From Cyanobacteria bacterium UBA2566 (GTDB lineage Bacteria > Cyanobacteriota > Cyanobacteriia > Cyanobacteriales > Desertifilaceae): a stretch of 15,525 nt of DNA. Below are positions 8,035-13,124 of this stretch, one piece after another. The notes under the pieces were generated by a model. It saw nothing but the letters and a program-made list of their open reading frames with translations, ran no database searches and had not been told where the DNA came from. Location of the stretch: the NCBI GenBank assembly GCA_002340255.1, contig DDLS01000084.1, positions 1 through 15,525 of the forward strand, read 5' to 3'. Numbering within the stretch: the stretch's first letter is position 1; each line of letters starts with the position of its first letter. The position numbers were made by a program, and so were the translations under genes.

Positions 8035-11000
8035 TTACAGAACGATAATTTGACTCGCTGCTAAAGCTGGAGAACCCGTTAGCGTTGCCAGAGTCTGCGC
8101 TGCCGTTGCCCCCGTACCGTCAGAATCGAAACTGAGAATGCCACCACTGTAGAGAAACTGAGCTGTCGTTCCTACAGCAGTTGCAGACTGGGTTAATGTG
8201 GGAGTTGCGCCCGCCGTGAGTCCAGTAAATTGAGAGGCAAACACGCGGATGGTATCTGAACCGTTACCAAAATCAGTAATAGTATCACTGCCATCTCCAG
8301 GAGCTGCAAACACGAAGACATCATCCCCAGTACTTCCAGTCAGGTTATCATTGCCTAAGCCACCAGCAATGATATCGTTGCCTCCATTGCCAGTAATATT
8401 ATCAACACCAGAGTGACCGACCAACACATTGGCATTGCCATCGCCGTTAATCGTATTGTTCCCATCTCCAGCAATACCAATACTGGTTCCGTTGAGAACC
8501 GTATCAGCAGCAACTCTCGCTATATCTTGAATCCGGGTATCTCCAGAAGCAGGAGTTTCAGCACTATTGAAGGAAGTCGTGTCATAGTTGGCCGCTAAAT
8601 GCTCTGCTAAGGCATCTTGTTCTCGGTTATCTGTGGTAAAAGTGGCGTTGCCTGTTGTAGCTTCAGGTAAGGGTGTTTGATTGCCTTGAGGGAAAGGATA
8701 GCCATCGCCTCCACCCGCCAGGAAACCAAGAGTCGCCACCTTAATAGTGCGGTTAGCGTCTCCCACAATGCTGCCATTTTCGACAACCACATCCACTGTA
8801 TTCCCCTGGTCATCTTTAATGGCGAGAGAGCGGACTCGACTGTTTACAGCTTGAGAGCCATCAAAACTAAACGCCATCCCAGAAATTTGGGGGAACCGTC
8901 CGGGAGTATTCCCTGGTGCAGTATCAGAAACTCCATGTTCGGCGATTTCTTTGAGTTGTGTTGCGGTTAGAGGAACAATGGTCAGACTATTATTAAACCG
9001 TAAGGTATTCTCGATATCCAGTTGGGAGACATCCCCTTCTTGCTTATTGGCGAGGGGGTTAGCAAGAGGAGGAGAAAATTCTAATCCTCCAGTTCCTCCC
9101 GGGGGAATAATCGCTTGTCCGATATTATCGCGAATGCCTCCCCCATTTTTCAGAGAAGCCACTACCGTGGAGTCAGTTTGGCGAGCGACAATTAAGTTGG
9201 CATCAGCCGTTAAACTGCCTAGGTTCGTTTCTTCTGTCCGGACTTGAGAGCGCCGTCCTTCTAAGAAAACACTCGTATTACCAAAAAGGTTACTGTCTTT
9301 AGCTGTGGCAATGTCATTGATCGCCTGAGTAACCGCCACTACAGTGGGGTCAGCCACATCTTGAGGATTAACCGTTCTACCATAAACTCGGTTAACTCCT
9401 GCCGCATCCGTCGCATACGCACCACTTTCATCAAGCACTTGGCTGATGATTCCGTTAGCATCAAACCCAGCAACTAAACGACCCACATAACGATAATTGC
9501 CATCAGTGTTAATCACATAAACCGGTTCACCACTAGGAGAAGTAAATTGCTTCGGATAGACTCCAGCACTGGTATCTCCAGCACGCAGGGGATCGTCGGC
9601 ATTGGCGATAATGGTGTTAGAGCCACCAGCCATAACAATATCAACGTTATTGAGCAAACCAGCCAGTTGTTCTTCAATGCTAATCTGCTGCATGTGAGCC
9701 AGTAGAACAATTTTGTTAATGCCTTGTGCAACTAATTCATCAACGCTTTGTTGAATTATGGCAGCTAGAGCATTGATATCATTAGCGTTAGCTGGATTAA
9801 CACCAACGTCTCCGGGAGAAGAGATGGTGTCGAGGGTGGGGGTGGTTGCACCGACGACCCCAACGCGTTCGCCACCAACGTTGAGAACGACGCTTTTACT
9901 AATGCTATTAGGTTGAGGAGCTTGTGCTGAAGGAATGACTAAACCACTTAGAGTGGCTTCAGTGCTGAAGTCCAAGTTGCTACTCAAATAGGGGAACTGT
10001 GTCCCCAGGTATCCATTAGCTCCAATACCTGCGCCCGTGGTAATGGTATTGTTGGCTTGAATAAGGGTTTGTACTGTACCAGGGCCGAAGTCAAATTCAT
10101 GGTTTCCCAATGCCGCAGCCTGGAAGCCGAGAGCATTATTGATGAGGATATCTCCAATTCCCCCTTCACCATAAATTTCGTCGCTGGTGCTAAAGAAGGG
10201 GCCAGGGATGTAGAGGTCTCCAGAGGTGAGTTTGAGAGTATTGGGAAAGTCATCAGCTAGAGCATTGAAGATGGCTGAGAAGTTTACAGCATCCTCAATA
10301 GCAGGTAAGCCAGCTTCTTGGTCTGCTGTGTGCAATAGTTGCAAGGTAAAGGTCACCGGACCTCCCACTGGTGTAGGGGTAGGGCTTGGACTAGGACTAG
10401 GATTGGGTAAACCTGTAGGAGTTGGAGTTGGAGAAGGAGTAGGGATAGGGGTACTGCTGGTGGTGAAGTCGCTGCTATCAATTTGGTCAGCATTTACGCC
10501 TTGAATGGTAGCGATAATTTGTCCACTGGTATCACGAATAACAGTACTGGTTCCGCTTCCTTGAGCAATGTTGAGGTTACTGAAGGAGAGTCCGTTAGCT
10601 AATCCAATTTGGTCTAAACCGTTATTAAAGTCAACCAGGGTTTGTACACCAACGCCAACAACAAAGATATCTTGACCTGCCCCTCCCGTTAAGCTGTTGT
10701 TGCCTAAATCTCCGTACAGAACATCATTACCAATATCACCAAAGACCGCATCGTTCCCTTGACCACCGCGAACTACATCATTCCCTTGTCCGCCGTAGAC
10801 TGCATCATCGCCAGTATTGCCGTTGAGTTGGTCATCACCTCGGTTCCCAATGAGGCTATCATTTCCGCTTGCACCGAAGAGGACATCGCTATTTTGGCCG
10901 CCAAAGAGGAAGTCATTGCCTGCACCCCCGATTAAGGTATCGTCTCCTCGATTTCCCACTAGAATATCAATGCCTTCATCACCAAAAATGAAGTCATTAC

Positions 11001-11106
11001 CGTCTAATCCGAACCCTAGATCGTTGCCAGCTAGCAGATTAATGCCATCATTCTGTGGTGTTCCGATAATAATGTCATTGTTAACCGTCCCATTAATGAG
11101 TCCCAC
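8035..11106 (-). CDS. Secreted RTX-flanked metallophosphatase / 5'-nucleotidase
   Basis: The gene encodes 1023 residues from a GTG at 11106, with AGGAG nine bases upstream. Residues 15-146 are RTX calcium-binding nonapeptide repeats (GGxGND type). Residues 219-247 are a Pro/Thr/Ser linker. Residues about 252-550 are a calcineurin-like metallophosphoesterase domain: HTADQEAG (259-266), SGDLY (295-299), GNHEFDFG (334-341), LLAHMQQ (468-474) and GGSNT (494-498). Residues about 600-805 match the 5'-nucleotidase C-terminal domain: TEETNLGSLTADA (624-636), NGGGIR (654-659), GRFPQISGM (736-744) and a GGGDGYPF motif (798-805). Residues 881-930 are more RTX repeats, followed by a C-terminal domain of the type used for type I secretion. 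There is no N-terminal signal peptide. Known family members release phosphate from nucleotides outside the cell, so phosphate or nucleotide scavenging is likely. Two metal-site motifs differ from the classical ones (D-Q-E for D-x-H, GGSN for GHxH), so the exact activity is uncertain. No type I exporter gene is in the window. Confidence 0.9.
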   Translation of the reverse strand: MGLINGTVNNDIIIGTPQNDGINLLAGNDLGFGLDGNDFIFGDEGIDILVGNRGDDTLIGGAGNDFLFGGQNSDVLFGASGNDSLIGNRGDDQLNGNTGDDAVYGGQGNDVVRGGQGNDAVFGDIGNDVLYGDLGNNSLTGGAGQDIFVVGVGVQTLVDFNNGLDQIGLANGLSFSNLNIAQGSGTSTVIRDTSGQIIATIQGVNADQIDSSDFTTSSTPIPTPSPTPTPTGLPNPSPSPSPTPTPVGGPVTFTLQLLHTADQEAGLPAIEDAVNFSAIFNALADDFPNTLKLTSGDLYIPGPFFSTSDEIYGEGGIGDILINNALGFQAAALGNHEFDFGPGTVQTLIQANNTITTGAGIGANGYLGTQFPYLSSNLDFSTEATLSGLVIPSAQAPQPNSISKSVVLNVGGERVGVVGATTPTLDTISSPGDVGVNPANANDINALAAIIQQSVDELVAQGINKIVLLAHMQQISIEEQLAGLLNNVDIVMAGGSNTIIANADDPLRAGDTSAGVYPKQFTSPSGEPVYVINTDGNYRYVGRLVAGFDANGIISQVLDESGAYATDAAGVNRVYGRTVNPQDVADPTVVAVTQAINDIATAKDSNLFGNTSVFLEGRRSQVRTEETNLGSLTADANLIVARQTDSTVVASLKNGGGIRDNIGQAIIPPGGTGGLEFSPPLANPLANKQEGDVSQLDIENTLRFNNSLTIVPLTATQLKEIAEHGVSDTAPGNTPGRFPQISGMAFSFDGSQAVNSRVRSLAIKDDQGNTVDVVVENGSIVGDANRTIKVATLGFLAGGGDGYPFPQGNQTPLPEATTGNATFTTDNREQDALAEHLAANYDTTSFNSAETPASGDTRIQDIARVAADTVLNGTSIGIAGDGNNTINGDGNANVLVGHSGVDNITGNGGNDIIAGGLGNDNLTGSTGDDVFVFAAPGDGSDTITDFGNGSDTIRVFASQFTGLTAGATPTLTQSATAVGTTAQFLYSGGILSFDSDGTGATAAQTLATLTGSPALAASQIIVL
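8317..8466 (-). repeat. C-terminal RTX repeat block
   Basis: This encodes residues 881-930 of the phosphatase, with repeats such as GNGGND, GGLGND and GSTGDD. It precedes the C-terminal segment expected to carry the type I secretion signal. Confidence 0.75.
10366..10452 (-). repeat. Pro/Thr/Ser-rich linker repeat
   Basis: This encodes residues 219-247, an alternation of Pro with Thr or Ser that separates the N-terminal RTX block from the phosphatase domain. The DNA is short-period and purine/pyrimidine biased. Confidence 0.8.
10669..11064 (-). repeat. N-terminal RTX repeat block (about 14 nonapeptides)
   Basis: This encodes residues 15-146 with imperfect repeats of the form GG-x-G-N/D-D-x-hydrophobic-x, for example GNRGDDTLI, GGAGNDFLF, GGQGNDVVR. 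In known RTX proteins these bind calcium and fold into a parallel beta-roll after export. The 27-bp DNA period is visible across the block. Confidence 0.85.
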
Positions 11107-11133
11107 GAGTTAATGCTCCTAAAATTAATTCCT

Positions 11134-11157
11134 TGTCTAAGAAATTAAGGGGTTAAG
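11134..11157 (-). promoter_or_regulatory. Three contiguous 8-bp TTAA-type direct repeats upstream of the RTX phosphatase (Pho-box-like, weak)
   Basis: On the minus strand three adjacent 8-mers each begin CTTA: 11157-11150, 11149-11142 and 11141-11134. A further TTAACC starts six bases earlier. They resemble the half-site of the cyanobacterial Pho box, (C/T)TTAA(C/T)(C/T)(T/A). However, known Pho boxes have 3-bp gaps between units and these have none. The block ends only 27 bp before the GTG. A phosphate-response role would suit the downstream gene, but this is inference. Confidence 0.22.
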
Positions 11158-11206
11158 GTTAATGGGATATTATCCTGACTTTAACGATCGAAGAAATTTT
11201 CAGCTC

Positions 11207-11223
11207 TTAATACCAAGTATTAA
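11207..11223. promoter_or_regulatory. Perfect 7-bp-arm palindrome upstream of the RTX phosphatase
   Basis: TTAATAC-CAA-GTATTAA is a perfect inverted repeat about 100 bp before the GTG at 11106. It could be an operator. The arms are AT-rich, there is no T run next to it, and it could also be a copy of a dispersed repeat. Confidence 0.35.
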
Positions 11224-11253
11224 AATTACTACATTGAGTTAGAATGTAATCGA

Positions 11254-11907
11254 TTAAAGCCAATTACCGACCATTACGAAGGGTGCCCAGTAAATGGGAT
11301 GATGATATTTAGTGTGCAATAGGTTAATTTGAGCTTGTTGGAGGGCCTTGGCTTGACTCATTCCGGGTTGATTTAAGTATTGGTAAAAATAAACCATAAA
11401 CTCAGCAGTGGATCGATCTCGGACAGCCCATAATGTAGCCAGAGTGCTTCTAGCTCCCGATCACAAGGCAACCCCTGCTAATCCTAAAATTGCCCGCTCA
11501 TCACCTTGTGCTGTTTTGCACGCACTGAGTACGAGTAATTCAATGGGGTTTTGCAACGGTTGCGATCGCGACTTGACCAATGTATCGAGTTCTCGAACAT
11601 TAATCTGACTATCCCAGGTTAAGATAAATGTCTCTTCTGCATCGCTGCTAAACTGACCATGAGTGGCTAAATGAACAATGGGAAAAGGAGTTTCCTGAAT
11701 TGCTTTTTTCAGTTCCTCAGCCGTAAATGTCCGATCGAGCAACACGCGAGTATTAATCTCATGACTAATTTGTTCCACTTCCGAAGCAACACCAGGAAGC
11801 GAGCGAAATCCCTGGCGAGCTTCACTGAGTCCAGCAGTGAGGGCTTTTAACTGGTTTGGCTCTAGGGGCGGAGATTGGATCGGCGGCTGTTCCCCCAGTG
11901 CTGACAC
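11254..11907 (-). pseudogene. CHAT-domain (caspase-like) protein, 5'-truncated with an internal stop
   Basis: Translation from GTG 11907 gives the C-terminal part of a cyanobacterial CHAT protein: LKALTAGLSEARQGF, VHLATHGQFSS with the expected catalytic His at 83, and LLVLSACKTAQG with the catalytic Cys at 130. After GLAGVAL the frame meets TGA at 11463-11461. The same frame then resumes at once with SGARSTLATLW and continues to FYQYLNQPGMS and YWAPFVMVGNWL, ending at TAA 11256-11254. The family normally has Arg where the stop is, so a single CGA-to-TGA change explains it. The 5' side is also damaged. Full-length members have much more sequence upstream (often TPR repeats and the first part of the CHAT domain), but here the frame is closed at TGA 11998-12000 and shows no such homology. 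Translation as two pieces or stop readthrough is possible but less likely than a decayed gene. Confidence 0.8.
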
Positions 11908-12236
11908 TCCTATGATAACGAGCAGAGCAACAGCCAGGGCGATCTCCAGGAAACGGACCCAGCAGTTATAGCACTGAAATAGTTTATTTCGACTAGGTCA
12001 GCAGTCCCAGTAAAGTGAAGCCATAGAGAGACCCGTTGCTCAAGAAAGTTGTTAAGCGCAATATCATGGCAGTTAGGGGATAGGGTGAGCAGGAGTAAGA
12101 CCACAATAGGATTTAAATTCCATGTCAATAAGATCCTTAACGTTGTTTTCGGATGCGATACTCATTACTCAGTTATTGCTTCCCTGCCTTGAGAATGACA
12201 GAATTAGGGGTAACTATCCATGCGCTGAACGAACCA
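11908..12236. other. Spacer between the CHAT pseudogene and the PP2C gene, with a signal-peptide-like ORF start
   Basis: No intact gene is supported. On the minus strand, a TTG at 12128 with AAGGA five bases upstream begins a 72-codon frame (to 11910). Its first residues, MTWNLNPIVVLLLLTLSP, look like an export signal, but the rest matches nothing I know. The frame of the CHAT remnant extends upstream as far as TGA 11998-12000 and contains a hydrophobic run (ALAVALLVIIGV). These may be the original 5' end and a deletion scar of the CHAT gene. On the plus strand the PP2C frame is open from ATG 12153, but that part does not look like protein. Confidence 0.4.
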
Positions 12237-13079
12237 ATGACCATGAGTACCCTTTCTGGAGATCTGCAAACCCCCATTCCCCACGATCCTGACCATATCT
12301 TATCTCCTTTGAATGGGTGGCAAGCGATCGCCAGTTCGGTTTTAGGGACGAGTCATCAAAAGCGAGGACAACCCTGCCAAGATGCCCATGCTTGGGATAT
12401 TCTAGGCCCAGGGCTGGTAGTGGCAGCAGTAGCAGATGGGGCAGGTTCGGCATCCTTGTCGGATGTAGGAGCGCAAGTGGCGACGAGGACTGCGGTAGAG
12501 CAGATTAAGCGCCAATGGGATCGATTAGCGGCAGAACAGTCAGAGGTCTGTTGGGAACCTCTGCTGGGAGAGGTTTTAGAACATGCCCAAAATGCGATCG
12601 CCGCTGAAAGCTTAACCCGTGATGTGGAGGTGCGTCAGTTAGCGACGACATTATTAATTTTGGTTGCCAGTTCCCAGGAGGTTGCTGTAGCACAGATAGG
12701 AGATGGAGCAGTCGTAATTGGCGATCGTCAAGGCCATATTACTGCACTGACCCAGCCAGAAAACGGAGAATATGCAAATGAAACCACGTTTTTAATTTCT
12801 CCCAACGCCTTAGAAAGTGCCCAAATTAAGGTTTGGGAAGGGGAGATTGCCCATTTTGCCCTCTTCTCAGATGGTCTACAACGATTAGCCTTAAAATTAC
12901 CAGAAGGTACGCCCCATGCTCCGTTCTTTACTCCTCTGTTTCGGTTTGTCGATCAAATGGAGGATTCTCAAGCAGCCGAGAGTGAACTTCAGGGTTTTCT
13001 CTCTCATCCGCGTATTACGGAACGGACGGATGACGACCTGACTATAGTTTTAGGTAGCCTGAAGTCAATTAATAATTAA
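12237..13079 (+). CDS. PP2C-family protein phosphatase
   Basis: ATG 12237 gives 280 residues. ATG 12243, or the first ATG of the frame at 12153, are alternatives, and none has a clear ribosome-binding site. The conserved domain begins at GWQAIASSVLGTSH (residues 27-40). PP2C signatures follow in order: RGQPCQDAH with Asp49, VADGAGSASLSD with Asp67, QIGDGAVV with Asp156, FSDGLQRL with Asp212, and DDDLTIVLG with Asp266/267. These acidic residues are the expected manganese/magnesium ligands. The short DGAGS form, in place of DGMGG, is typical of the PP2C_2 branch. The enzyme should remove phosphate from Ser/Thr residues in the cytosol. The kinase gene starts 45 bp after its stop in the same direction, so the pair is probably an operon in which the phosphatase opposes the kinase. 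Confidence 0.88.
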   Translation: MTMSTLSGDLQTPIPHDPDHILSPLNGWQAIASSVLGTSHQKRGQPCQDAHAWDILGPGLVVAAVADGAGSASLSDVGAQVATRTAVEQIKRQWDRLAAEQSEVCWEPLLGEVLEHAQNAIAAESLTRDVEVRQLATTLLILVASSQEVAVAQIGDGAVVIGDRQGHITALTQPENGEYANETTFLISPNALESAQIKVWEGEIAHFALFSDGLQRLALKLPEGTPHAPFFTPLFRFVDQMEDSQAAESELQGFLSHPRITERTDDDLTIVLGSLKSINN

Positions 13080-13124
13080 CCATTAATCATTAATATTTTT
13101 TCCTTTTCTTAAGATAAATGGATT

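Noticed and set aside
8413..10504. Open frames on the plus strand and in other minus frames within the RTX phosphatase
   Set aside because: They are shadows of the repetitive, low-stop coding sequence of the 1023-residue gene.
10669..11064. Regularly spaced repeats that might be read as a CRISPR array
   Set aside because: The 27-bp period is imperfect, has no unique spacers and encodes RTX nonapeptides in frame.
12153..12236. Extra N-terminal 28 residues of the PP2C protein from ATG 12153
   Set aside because: No ribosome-binding site is present and the residues do not resemble the family, whose domain starts later; kept only as an alternative start.
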